Assembly: GCA_029260375.1 (NCBI GenBank)
Contig: JAJDDI010000068.1
Coordinates: forward strand, 120,785 to 184,784
From: Phycisphaerales bacterium
GTDB lineage: Bacteria > Planctomycetota > Phycisphaerae > Phycisphaerales > UBA1924
Reading direction: 5' to 3'
Length of the DNA: 64,000 nucleotides
The notes under the pieces are model-generated. The model was not told the origin of the DNA, did no database searches, and saw only the letters and a list, made by a program, of their open reading frames with translations. This document shows positions 36,885 to 44,498 of the stretch, piece by piece. Position 1 is the first letter of the stretch, and every line of letters starts with the position of its first letter. The translations under genes were made by a program, and so were the position numbers.

Positions 36885-37308
36885 GATGATTCTCCTTCAG
36901 CAAGTGGAACGAACTCGTTCCGGGACGGATGTGAGCAACGCCGGACCCAGACATGCACGCTTCATGCGAGAAGGGGGCCGACAGACAGGACGGCTGAGAC
37001 GTCGCTCTGCCGCCGGTTGAGCGGATGACAAACTCTGCGACTCGCGCTCGTGCTCTCCGGAATGAGAGCGTGAGCGTCCCGAGCCCCAACGTGACCGAGT
37101 CTTCGCGGGCCATCTGGCCGGTCCGGGCGCCCGCCCGAGAGCGGAACCCCGTCCGGGCGTTGGGATTCCAGCCACGCCGCGAAGAGCGCACGCGACCGAT
37201 CGCGGTGTCATATCGAACTCCTGAGTATCGAGGGAACAACGCTGGGCCGAGCGGGTTAGGCAAGCGCGTCACGAGGCGTGCGCGCACTTTCCCTGCGAGG
37301 CTTTCGCT
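36885..37308. other. Intergenic with probable island promoter
   Basis: A 424-base gap between the minus-strand Cys-rich gene and the four-TRASH gene. No protein-like frame stands out. It probably holds the promoter of the large copper operon; the only clear structure is the inverted repeat at 36906-36921. Confidence 0.45.
36906..36921. promoter_or_regulatory. Inverted repeat upstream of copper operon, possible operator
   Basis: GGAACGA and its exact complement TCGTTCC are separated by two bases, 22 bases before the ATG of the four-TRASH gene. The size and place suit a dimeric repressor or a translation-region hairpin. No regulator is encoded next to it. Confidence 0.4.
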
Positions 37309-37725
37309 TTACGTTCGCCAGATACCCAGGAGGGCCTGAATCTCGTTGTGGGTGCGCCCGCGAAGAAGGCCGAATGATCCGGCGGACCGGAGACCGATGT
37401 GCGTACCTGCCTCGATGTGTTCGACATCGGGCGTCGTGACGCGGGCGTACGCAGTGATCGAATCGCGACCCGGGGGCAGCATCGGCGCGTCCGGACCAGG
37501 TCGCCTGTCGGGACTCGGTGATGCGCTGCAGCGGCACTCGCCTCCGCTCATCGCGCAGGAAGCGTCCTCATCGGAATCCTCGCATGAGTCCGAGCAATGA
37601 GAAACTTCATGGCAGCCCGATTCGCCGCAGGAGCCACCGTGCGACCGGCCACCGATAACATCGTGTCCCAGACCGGCGCCGCCAGCGCCCAGGAGCATCA
37701 AGATGGCCAAGAGACGCGTCATCAT
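37309..37725 (-). CDS. Secreted cysteine-rich protein near copper island
   Basis: A 138-residue exported protein. The start is ATG 37725 (or the adjacent ATG 37722), because it gives a clean signal peptide (MMTRLLAILMLLGAGGAG). The longer frame to 37869 adds a non-signal-like leader. Residues 30-65 contain nine cysteines and several histidines (SCGESGCHEVSHCSDSC, then ECRCS), a probable metal-binding cluster. The second half is Pro- and Gly-rich with a beta-like tail. No family recognised; proximity to the copper genes suggests metal binding (inference). Confidence 0.65.
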   Translation of the reverse strand: MMTRLLAILMLLGAGGAGLGHDVIGGRSHGGSCGESGCHEVSHCSDSCEDSDEDASCAMSGGECRCSASPSPDRRPGPDAPMLPPGRDSITAYARVTTPDVEHIEAGTHIGLRSAGSFGLLRGRTHNEIQALLGIWRT

Positions 37726-37826
37726 CAGAAGTCTATCACTCCCGCAGTAAGCGAGGAACGCCGAACGGCTGCAGAATATTCCGTGTTGGATGCGGAAGGT
37801 GCTGTTCCGACCGGCGATCCCCTGAT

Positions 37827-38831
37827 TTGAGGAGTTACCGTCTCGGGAACGCCCTGTTCCTGCTGGCATTGATCATCTGGGCTCTCATGCGACCTGCAGA
37901 GCCCCAACTCGCCGCACGGACTCCTCTCCGTACGGAAGCCCATTTGGGCACGCAAGGAAGAGCGACGGACGATCGGCAAGGCTCTGATCATGAGCGTCTG
38001 CTGCTGACCAGGCAGCAGGAGGGCCTGGCGCCCGGGACCGTCCAGAGCATCAAGGCGTTCGTCAGCGGGCTCTTCACGCACGCCTACGAGGACGAGATCC
38101 TCGACCGCAACCCCGCCCTCCGCCTGGGCCGCTTCATCCAGAAGGACAACCGCCGCAAGGACATCAGCCCTCTGACCCGCGACCAGTCCGCCGCGGTGCT
38201 CACTGCCGTCCAGGAGGCGTTCCCCGAGGATTACCCGCTGCTGCTGTGCGCGTTCCGGACCGGGATGAGGATGGGCGAGCTGCTGGGGCTGGCCTGGGCC
38301 GGCGTCGACTTCGAGGCCAACGCGATCGAGGTCCGGCGCAGCTACTCCCACGGCCACTTCGACACGCCCACGACTCACAAAGGCCGGCGGGTGGACATGT
38401 CCGACCAGCTCGCCTCCGCCCTCCAGGGCCACCCAGAGGCCCTCCAGGCCGCCGCGGCGGGCGGCTGCCGGACCACCACCCCCGTCCCCGGGCGGCGCAA
38501 GGCCGAGGCCGCGGTCCAGCTCGTCTTCCTCAGCGCGACGGGCGGCCCCCGGGACGACGACAACCTCCGCCGACGGGTCTTCTACCGCCTGCTCGAGATC
38601 GCCGACGTCCCGCGCTTCCGGTTCCACGACATCAGGCACACCTTCGCCAGCCACCTGCTCCAGCAGGGCGAGTCGCTGCACTACGTCAAGGAACAGCTCG
38701 CCCACGCCTCGATCCAGACGACCGTCGATGTCTGCGGACTCCTCGTGCCGTGATCGAACCGGAACGTGGTCAATCGGTTGGATGACACGGCGGGACCGGA
38801 GCTCAAGCTGGTGCAAGGGAGGACTGGATAA
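37827..38831 (+). pseudogene. Decayed tyrosine recombinase (integrase)
   Basis: From about 37990 the frame matches phage-type tyrosine recombinases: a core-binding helix region (LAPGTVQSIKAFVSGLF), then the catalytic domain. The first catalytic arginine is in FRTGMRMGELLGL and the HxxR pair in FHDIRHTFASHLL. The helix that should carry the catalytic tyrosine reads TTVDVCGLLVP, so Tyr has become Cys. A TGA at 38751-38753 follows, yet the frame continues in family style (SNRNVVNRLDDTAG) to TAA at 38829-38831. The stop is therefore a nonsense mutation. The first 50 residues are not integrase-like, so the N-terminal part is lost too. A half-tRNA-type repeat module begins five bases after its end. 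Confidence 0.85.
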
Positions 38832-38835
38832 AGCA

Positions 38836-38970
38836 GAGCACTCCGACGCGATCGCCAAGCCCGGCATGTCCAGACACATCCCGGGCTGATGTTGATCGCC
38901 TTCCGCGCACGAAAGCGGCAAGCCCCAATGAGCTGGGCGCGCTCCCTTTACGTTCAATTTCGGGGAGAGT
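38836..38970 (-). repeat. Mosaic repeat, module C only, copy 4
   Basis: This matches the module C copies at 16995 and 54975: GCACTCCGACGCGATCGCC, AAGCCC, CCAGACAC, AAGCCCCAA and TTTACGTTCAATTTCGGGG landmarks in the same order. The half-tRNA part is cut off at the acceptor end and no module A follows. It directly follows the dead integrase. The remainder to 39141 shows no gene. Confidence 0.65.
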
Positions 38971-39141
38971 ACTCTGGGCGGTCTCAGCGTTCTAGAACTC
39001 CCCCGCATGCGCTCGTGCGACGATCTTGACCTGGCGCCGAGCGCGATGATGCCCGACGCCGCAGCGATGGCGTGCGTGGAAGGGCTCGAGGCTCACACTC
39101 GTTCGGCGGAGGTTGACAGACGTGAACGAGCGGCGGGCGCG

Positions 39142-40194
39142 TCAGTCGAGAAGCATCGCCTCTCCGCTGAGGCCCGGGCCGAAGGAGATCGCGACCATCG
39201 GGCCGCACTCGCCGCGATCGATGGCGTTCTGCATGACCCACAGCACGGTTCCCGACGACATGTTCCCGTGCCGCCGGTAAACCTCGCGTGAGCCGGATGT
39301 GGCCGCGGGTTTGAGCTCCAGCCCCCGCTCGATGCATTCGAGAATGTCCCGCCCGCCGGGGTGGAGACACCACCTGGTGATCTGCGCCCGTTCAAGCCCG
39401 CAGGTTGCGAGCCACTCGTCGATCCACGTGGCGATCACCCGCCGGAGCATGACCGGAACACGCGCCGAGAGCCGCATTCTGAATCCGTGGTCGCCGATGC
39501 TCCACCGCATAAGTTCGGCAGTCCCTTCAAAGACACGGCTCGCAAACCCGCGCAGCTCCGGCCCGACGCCCCGAGAACCAACGACTGCGCACGATGCCCC
39601 GTCGGCGAATATTGCGTTGGCGATGATCTGGTCCCGGGCGACCGGCCCGGTCTGGTAGTGGAGGCTGCACAGCTCACAGCAGACCACCAGCACCACCGAG
39701 CCGGGCTTTGCGCGCACAAACGCGTCCGCAACCGCGAGCGCGTTCAACGCGCCGTGACAGCCCATGAACCCGATATGCGTCCTCGAGACGGTCCGGCCGA
39801 GTGCGAGTCGATCGATCAACGCGTGGTCCAGGCCAGGAGTCTCCGCGCCGGTGCACGAGACCGTCACCACGTGTGTGATCTCTTCCGGATCGACGCCCGC
39901 CCGCGTCAGCGCTTGCCTGGCGGCGCTCTCCGCCAGCGCGGGTGCCGCCTCCGAAAAGGTCCTCAGACGCTCGCCAGTCGTCGGACCCGCGCCGTCCGAG
40001 GCCGAGCAACGCTCTCGCATCGACCGGGCGGACAGCACCGAGCCACGCGTCGAGACCCCCGACTCAAAGTAAAGTGTTTGCAGCCACCCTGGATCGTGCT
40101 CGGGCGCCACCCGGAGCGCAAGCTCGAGCCCGTCGCCCGCCGTCACGACGTGCGGTGGCGAGGCGCAGCCGATGCCGAGCACGCGGGCGGTCAT
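39142..40194 (-). CDS. Type III polyketide synthase (chalcone/alkylresorcinol synthase-like)
   Basis: A homodimeric ketosynthase of 350 residues that extends an acyl-CoA starter with malonyl units and cyclises the product. The catalytic triad is intact: C146 in GFMGCHGALNAL, H278 in CLHPGG, N311 in RHGNMSSGT. The C-terminal GPGLSGEAMLLD is the family ending. ATG 40194 is preferred; the open frame upstream to 40359 is not family-like and lies inside the next gene. Its start overlaps the stop of the flavoprotein gene (TGATG), so translation is coupled. The gene set (synthase, flavoprotein, methyltransferase) resembles srsABC of Streptomyces griseus, which makes phenolic lipids. The product here is inferred, not shown. 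Confidence 0.9.
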   Translation of the reverse strand: MTARVLGIGCASPPHVVTAGDGLELALRVAPEHDPGWLQTLYFESGVSTRGSVLSARSMRERCSASDGAGPTTGERLRTFSEAAPALAESAARQALTRAGVDPEEITHVVTVSCTGAETPGLDHALIDRLALGRTVSRTHIGFMGCHGALNALAVADAFVRAKPGSVVLVVCCELCSLHYQTGPVARDQIIANAIFADGASCAVVGSRGVGPELRGFASRVFEGTAELMRWSIGDHGFRMRLSARVPVMLRRVIATWIDEWLATCGLERAQITRWCLHPGGRDILECIERGLELKPAATSGSREVYRRHGNMSSGTVLWVMQNAIDRGECGPMVAISFGPGLSGEAMLLD

Positions 40195-41315
40195 CACGCG
40201 ATCTCCCAGCACAGCCCGCGGCTCACGACAGCCGGGATTCGGGTCCGGCTCGCGAGGGCCGTGACCGCCCAGATCGCGCGAGGGCTCCGAGCGGATCGAC
40301 TCACCGCGCGGCACACCATCCGCCGAGATCGGAGAGAAACACGACAGAAGCAGGTCCACTCACGCCCCACATCCTCCCCGCGCGCAACTCGCTCCGCGTA
40401 CGGCGCGATCGAGGAGGCGCAGATGATCGCCCAGCTCATCCCCTCTCCCGTCAACGGCTCGACATACTGCGCCGCGTCCCCAACAACGATGACCCGCCCG
40501 CGGGCGTACCTCGCCCGTGTCCGCGTCAAACGCGCGACCCCGCGCCACCGCGCGCCGTCCACCCACTCGCTGTCCACGCAAGCTCCCGAGAGCACTCCGC
40601 GAACCGTCGACGACGGCCCGTGTCGCCTGACCGCCTCGGCCGACACTGCGGCGCCGACCGCGACCACGCCCGGCGCAATCGTTGCCAACCCGACGTATCC
40701 GTCGGTGCCGAGCGCCATCCGGATCTCGCCCGGACTTTGTGAGATCGCCGACGCTGGAACCACTGCGCCGAGCCCGAGCGGGCCCCGCGGGGGATTTCGC
40801 CAGCCAAACTCCGCTCTCCCGGCGAGGGCGCTCCCGTCAAGCCCGTCGGCCACGACCACGACCCGGGGTGCGAGTTCGAGGCGTGTCGAACCCACCTCGA
40901 CGAGAACCCCATCGTCCGGGCGTACCGTTGCTCGGGCGTTCGTGAGCACCTCGACGCCCGCGTCCGCCGCCCGCTCGACCAGAGACTCGTCGAACGTCCG
41001 ACGATCGACCGACCGATAGGGCCTGATCGGCAGCGTGCATGATCCCCAGCCGGAGCAGAGTCGCAACGTGCTCAGCTCACCGGACCGCCGATCGAACCCC
41101 TCGTCGATCATGCCCAGTTGCCGCAGACGCGTGACCCCGGACGGCGCCAGGCACCCGCCGCACACCTTCGGGCGAGGGATGACTCGCCGCTCAACGAGCA
41201 GCGTGCGCATCCCGCTCCGGGCCAGCTCGTGCGCAGAGACTGACCCGCCCGGCCCGGCGCCGATGACTACGGCGTCGAACTCTCCGGCTCCGATCGTGGA
41301 ACGGCAGGCGACCAT
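40194..41315 (-). CDS. FAD-dependent oxidoreductase, geranylgeranyl-reductase-like
   Basis: A flavoprotein of 373 residues. The N-terminal Rossmann fold is VVIGAGPGGSVSAHELARSG with an acidic end in LLVERR. The CGGCL-APSG segment and the GDAAQYVEPLTGEGM motif near residue 285 place it with geranylgeranyl-reductase/aromatic-hydroxylase-like enzymes. In the context of a type III polyketide synthase it probably hydroxylates or reduces the product (inference). The start overlaps the methyltransferase gene by 49 bases and the stop overlaps the synthase start. Confidence 0.88.
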   Translation of the reverse strand: MVACRSTIGAGEFDAVVIGAGPGGSVSAHELARSGMRTLLVERRVIPRPKVCGGCLAPSGVTRLRQLGMIDEGFDRRSGELSTLRLCSGWGSCTLPIRPYRSVDRRTFDESLVERAADAGVEVLTNARATVRPDDGVLVEVGSTRLELAPRVVVVADGLDGSALAGRAEFGWRNPPRGPLGLGAVVPASAISQSPGEIRMALGTDGYVGLATIAPGVVAVGAAVSAEAVRRHGPSSTVRGVLSGACVDSEWVDGARWRGVARLTRTRARYARGRVIVVGDAAQYVEPLTGEGMSWAIICASSIAPYAERVARGEDVGREWTCFCRVSLRSRRMVCRAVSRSARSPRAIWAVTALASRTRIPAVVSRGLCWEIA

Positions 41316-42067
41316 CGGAGCAGCATACGCCGAGGCCAGCGCTTCGTGACAGCGGCGCCCACGAGCCCCGCGTCCTTACTCAGTTGGCGCAGTTCTGCGG
41401 GCGTGTACGCGGCGCGTACGGACTTCATCGCGTCAACATGGACAACCCGGCTGCCTGTGAGTGTCCGCGAGGCGATCCAAGCCAGCGCCAGCCCCGCTTT
41501 GTCTCTCCGGAGATCGGCCACGAGCAGCAGCCGATCCGTCGCGCCCGCCAGATTCCTCAACAGCGCGAGGCTGTTTTTTGTATCGAGATGATGCAAAAAC
41601 AGGCTGCAGGTGATCACATCGAAACGCCGGGCGATCGGGGTTGTCACCGCGTTCAGCTCGTTCAATCCGATCGAAACGCCCGCCACCATGGCCCGACGCG
41701 ACGCTTCAGCGAGCGCGGTGGGGCTGATGTCGCACGCGTTCAGATCCAGGCGGACGGAGTCCCGCATCGCCAGCCTCGCCAGGCCGACGGGGATATCCGC
41801 CGAGCCGGTCGCGACGTCAAGCACACGCAGCGGGGTGTCGATCCGACGCGCCAGAGGTCGCATCTCGCGCCACAGCATCCCGCTGACACCCGCGACGTGG
41901 TTGAGCCGCGCAAGTCCCGCGAGGGCGGAGCGATGCTCGCTCCCCCCGAGAGCGGGATCGTCCATGAGTTCCGGTGTTAGCGTGCGGTTCAGAGGCGAGC
42001 TCCGTCGGGTCGGCGCGGGAGGATTGTTCGCCCACGATCCCCCCAGACTACCGGGAATCGGCGCCAT
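41267..42067 (-). CDS. SAM-dependent methyltransferase of polyketide cluster
   Basis: A class I methyltransferase of up to 266 residues. Motif I is VLDVATGSADIPVGLARL, followed by DACD-like acidic residues (NACDIS), FDVITCSLFLHHL for motif II and LVADLRRDK for motif III. The first 25 residues are not conserved-looking; ATG 41965 is a possible later start, but RTLTPELMDDP just before it reads like part of the family. It is the first gene of the three-gene operon and should methylate the polyketide or phenolic product (inference). Confidence 0.85.
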   Translation of the reverse strand: MAPIPGSLGGSWANNPPAPTRRSSPLNRTLTPELMDDPALGGSEHRSALAGLARLNHVAGVSGMLWREMRPLARRIDTPLRVLDVATGSADIPVGLARLAMRDSVRLDLNACDISPTALAEASRRAMVAGVSIGLNELNAVTTPIARRFDVITCSLFLHHLDTKNSLALLRNLAGATDRLLLVADLRRDKAGLALAWIASRTLTGSRVVHVDAMKSVRAAYTPAELRQLSKDAGLVGAAVTKRWPRRMLLRWSPAVPRSEPESSTP

Positions 42068-42480
42068 TCGGATGCCACATCTCCATCCGGCCTCGCTCCG
42101 ACTCGTCGCAGTGTGCCGCGTTTCGGCTTGCCAGGGCTTGCCAACGGCCGAGGGTGGGGCGCGCTCGAAACTGCTGACACACTCGAATCTGATGCGTCAA
42201 GACCATCGACACGCACAGCCCGCCGGCGAGCGAGGACCAAGGCACGATCAGTCTGTGCCAGTGGGCAACTCAGGAGAGCCTGTGCATGCGACCGGTCCGC
42301 CGCGGGGATCACCACCGGTCGCGATCGGAATAAGCCTGTCAGTCCTAAGAGTTTCGGCTCCGACGAGTCGTCCGTTCCGGTTCCGAGAGTGGGCGGAGGC
42401 GCACCCCTGAACCTCCAGATGCATAGACATGCGACCCGTCCGCGTGCTCAAGCCCACCGGCCTGCGAATGAACCCAGTCG
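42068..42480. other. Intergenic, no gene seen
   Basis: A plus-strand frame runs through this stretch into the next gene, but its text up to 42803 is not protein-like (Arg/Pro/Ala-rich, no domain). The promoter of the polyketide operon on the minus strand should lie near 42070-42150. Confidence 0.45.
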
Positions 42481-42630
42481 TCGCGTGCGTGTGAGACCAC
42501 CACCGCGAGACCGCCAGGCCCCAACAAGCCCAGACACGCCCCTCGCCAATTCCGATCCACCCTCCAAAAACAACAACAGTCAGCCCCAAAGGAATGGCCG
42601 TGCTCGCTTTACCTTCAATAGCGGCGACAG
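42481..42630 (-). repeat. Mosaic repeat, module C only, copy 5
   Basis: Contains GCGTGTGAG, CGCGAGACCGCCAGGCCCC, AAGCCCAGACACGCCCC, AACAACAACAGTCAGCCCCA and TTCAATAGCGGCGACAG in the order seen at 44208 and 54970. The hairpin is decayed, and only the acceptor end of the half-tRNA remains before the similarity breaks off at about 42630. Confidence 0.7.
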
Positions 42631-42635
42631 ATCAC

Positions 42636-42686
42636 GACTTCAACGACCTGCTCACGCGCCTCACCGCATTCTGGGCGGGATGCCCC
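42636..42686 (+). pseudogene. Relic of a dockerin-like C-terminus
   Basis: These 17 codons read DFNDLLTRLTAFWAGCP. They match the end of the dockerin-like proteins in this window, DFGDVLAFLTAFGTGCP (44102-44152) and DFSDVVVFLTAFGAGCP (54864-54914). The stop codon that should follow the Pro is missing, and no secreted-protein sequence precedes it. It lies directly after a module C repeat, so it is most likely a scrap left by recombination. Confidence 0.6.
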
Positions 42687-42802
42687 TGGGACGAGATCGC
42701 CCAGCTTGCCACGTTGGGGCGGGGCGACCAAGAGGGGCCAAACATTCCGCTGGCCCGCGAGAGGCGACTGAAATACGCTGGGCGGCGATCGGAGGCCAGA
42801 CG

Positions 42803-44152
42803 ATGCGATACACGGGAGCAACGGTATTTGGAGTTCTGGCGATTCCGTGCGTGGCGGCCCATGCGCAGGTTGAGATCGGGACATTCCACAACCCCGGAGG
42901 CCTTGGCGACAGTTTCGGCAGCGCTATCGCCCAGGACGGCGATGCAGTTGCCATCGGGGCTCACCTAGCCACCAGCGGGGATACGCCGAGCGATGGCGTT
43001 GTCTACATCTATGACATCAACGACCCGTCCACCGTGCTCGACACATTGGCCCCTTCGGAAGGTGATTCGTTCACCGCGTTCGGTACCGCGATCGATATCG
43101 AAGGCGCCCGAGTCGTCGTCGGGGCACGCAACCAAGAGCCCGGCGGTGTCGTATACGTCTTCGATACGTCAACCGGCGCCCAGAAGAAGCTCGAGCCCGA
43201 GGATGCCCAGTTCGACGCCGATTTCGGAGCCGCCGTCCTGATCTGTGGAAACATCGTGTACGTCGGCGCGCCAGGTCTCAACCTCGGCCCCAACGTGGCT
43301 GTTGGCGCCGTTTACGTCTTTGACGTGACCACATGCGAGCAGATCAACAAGTTCAGGGCTCCAGCAGCAAGCGAAGGGGCCGAGTTCGGTGGGTCCCTCT
43401 CGAAGCACGGCAACGTGCTCATGGTCGGCGCTCCGTCTTGGACTACCGTTGGCGCCGCGTACACATATGACGCCAACACGCTCGTCCACCTCGACACCTT
43501 CGAGAGCGACGACCCGCAGCCCTTCAGCGAGTTCGGCGCTGCTGTTGCGCTCACCGGATTCGCCGCCCTCATCGGCGCCCCCCTCGCGACCGACGACGAG
43601 CAGACCGGCGCCGGCCTCGTCTGCGCCCTCGACCCATCCGACCAGACCGGCATCTACTCTTTCGGCAACGCCACCTCTGGTGATGAACTCGGCAGTTCTC
43701 TCGCCGTGGATAACAGCGATTCGCGCGGGGGCGTGACGCTTGCCATTGTCGGCGCCCCGGGCGACGACGAGGCCAACTTCGGCGCCGGAGCCGCGTACGT
43801 GATCAACGCCGCCACTGGCGACATCATCACCAAACTCACCGCCAGCGACGCAGGCTTCTTTGACTTCTTCGGCGAGTCGGTGTCCATCAGCGGCGAGTAC
43901 GTCATCGTCGGCGCCCCCAGCTCGGACACCGACGGCAGCGACAGCGGCGCCGCGTACCTCTTCCGCCTCGATACGCCCTGCCCAGCGGATCTGTCTCCGC
44001 CCTTTGGTGTGCTCGATTTCGACGACGTGCTCGCGTTCCTCGTCGCTTTCTCGCCCTGTTCACCCGATGCCGACCTGGCCGAGCCCTTCGGGGTTTGCGA
44101 CTTCGGCGATGTGCTCGCATTCCTCACGGCGTTCGGTACAGGCTGTCCATAG
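42803..44152 (+). CDS. Secreted FG-GAP-like repeat protein with C-terminal dockerin-like module
   Basis: A 449-residue exported protein. Start ATG 42803 has a GGAGG ribosome site 8 bases upstream and opens a signal peptide (ending AAHAQ). From residue 25 to 390 it has about seven repeats of a pattern like FGSAIAQDGDAVAIGA, FGAAVLICGNIVYVGAP and FGESVSISGEYVIVGAP: an FG-GAP-type beta propeller as in integrin-like surface proteins. The last 60 residues hold two copies of a dockerin-like unit (FGVLDFDDVLAFLVAF and FGVCDFGDVLAFLTAF) framed by cysteines and ending in GTGCP. That module is typical of Phycisphaerae secreted proteins and probably anchors or assembles them; no cohesin partner is seen here. 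Confidence 0.88.
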   Translation: MRYTGATVFGVLAIPCVAAHAQVEIGTFHNPGGLGDSFGSAIAQDGDAVAIGAHLATSGDTPSDGVVYIYDINDPSTVLDTLAPSEGDSFTAFGTAIDIEGARVVVGARNQEPGGVVYVFDTSTGAQKKLEPEDAQFDADFGAAVLICGNIVYVGAPGLNLGPNVAVGAVYVFDVTTCEQINKFRAPAASEGAEFGGSLSKHGNVLMVGAPSWTTVGAAYTYDANTLVHLDTFESDDPQPFSEFGAAVALTGFAALIGAPLATDDEQTGAGLVCALDPSDQTGIYSFGNATSGDELGSSLAVDNSDSRGGVTLAIVGAPGDDEANFGAGAAYVINAATGDIITKLTASDAGFFDFFGESVSISGEYVIVGAPSSDTDGSDSGAAYLFRLDTPCPADLSPPFGVLDFDDVLAFLVAFSPCSPDADLAEPFGVCDFGDVLAFLTAFGTGCP

Positions 44153-44153
44153 A

Positions 44154-44481
44154 CCCCGCATCGCAAAGTCCTCTCAAAGCCCCGTCGCGCCCACGCCGGG
44201 GCAATTGCGCGTGCGTGTGAGGATTCCACCGCGAGACCGCCAAGCCCCGACACGCCCCGCGTGCCAAACCGCCCACCCCCGCGCACAACAACGGCCAGCC
44301 CCAAAGGGCTGGCCGCACACGTGTTGCGTTCAATAACGGGGACAGGATTCGAACCTGCGACCCCCGGGTTATGAGAGCGTGGGGACTCAGACGCCTAACT
44401 CCCCATCAGCATTCCTCTTCGGGAGATCGGCCGCCTGCGCAGCCCGGCAAACCGCGGCAAATCGGGGCGTGCCGGCAAGCC
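44154..44481 (-). repeat. Mosaic repeat, modules H, C and A, best-preserved copy 6
   Basis: H (44154-44210) begins right after the dockerin gene stop with CATCGCA and AAAGCCCCG. C (about 44211-44375) carries GCGAGACCGCCAAGCCCC, a perfect hairpin at 44293-44314 and a half-tRNA at 44335-44375. On the minus strand the latter reads as a tRNA from the anticodon loop (CTCATAA) through a 5-base variable loop and a proper T arm (GCAGG-TTCGAAT-CCTGT) to the acceptor strand. The 5' half of a tRNA is absent. A (44376-44481) follows with CGGCAAACCGCGGCAAATCGGGGCG. Confidence 0.8.
44293..44314 (-). terminator. Hairpin downstream of the half-tRNA
   Basis: Nine-base perfect arms (GGCCAGCCC and GGGCTGGCC) around a four-base loop, followed on the minus strand by GTTGTTGT. 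The position 21 bases after the tRNA-like end is what a tRNA terminator would have. In the other module C copies the same hairpin is present but mutated. Confidence 0.6.
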
Positions 44482-44498
44482 GTGAGCGGTCGCGTGTA

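Noticed and set aside
37725..39008. Minus-strand frame of 427 residues over the integrase
   Set aside because: It lies antisense to recognisable integrase motifs and has no domain; its composition is typical of a GC-rich shadow frame.
42113..42802. N-terminal extension of the FG-GAP dockerin protein
   Set aside because: The ATG at 42803 has a good ribosome site and opens a signal peptide; the upstream 230 residues are repeat and relic sequence.
44335..44375. Complete tRNA gene
   Set aside because: Only the 3' half is present; the 5' anticodon strand, D arm and acceptor partner are missing in every copy.
44371..44405. Integron attC site (GTTATGA ... GCCTAAC)
   Set aside because: The pair resembles R' and R'' core sites, but the order, spacing and other copies do not keep the consensus, and no IntI or cassette array is present.
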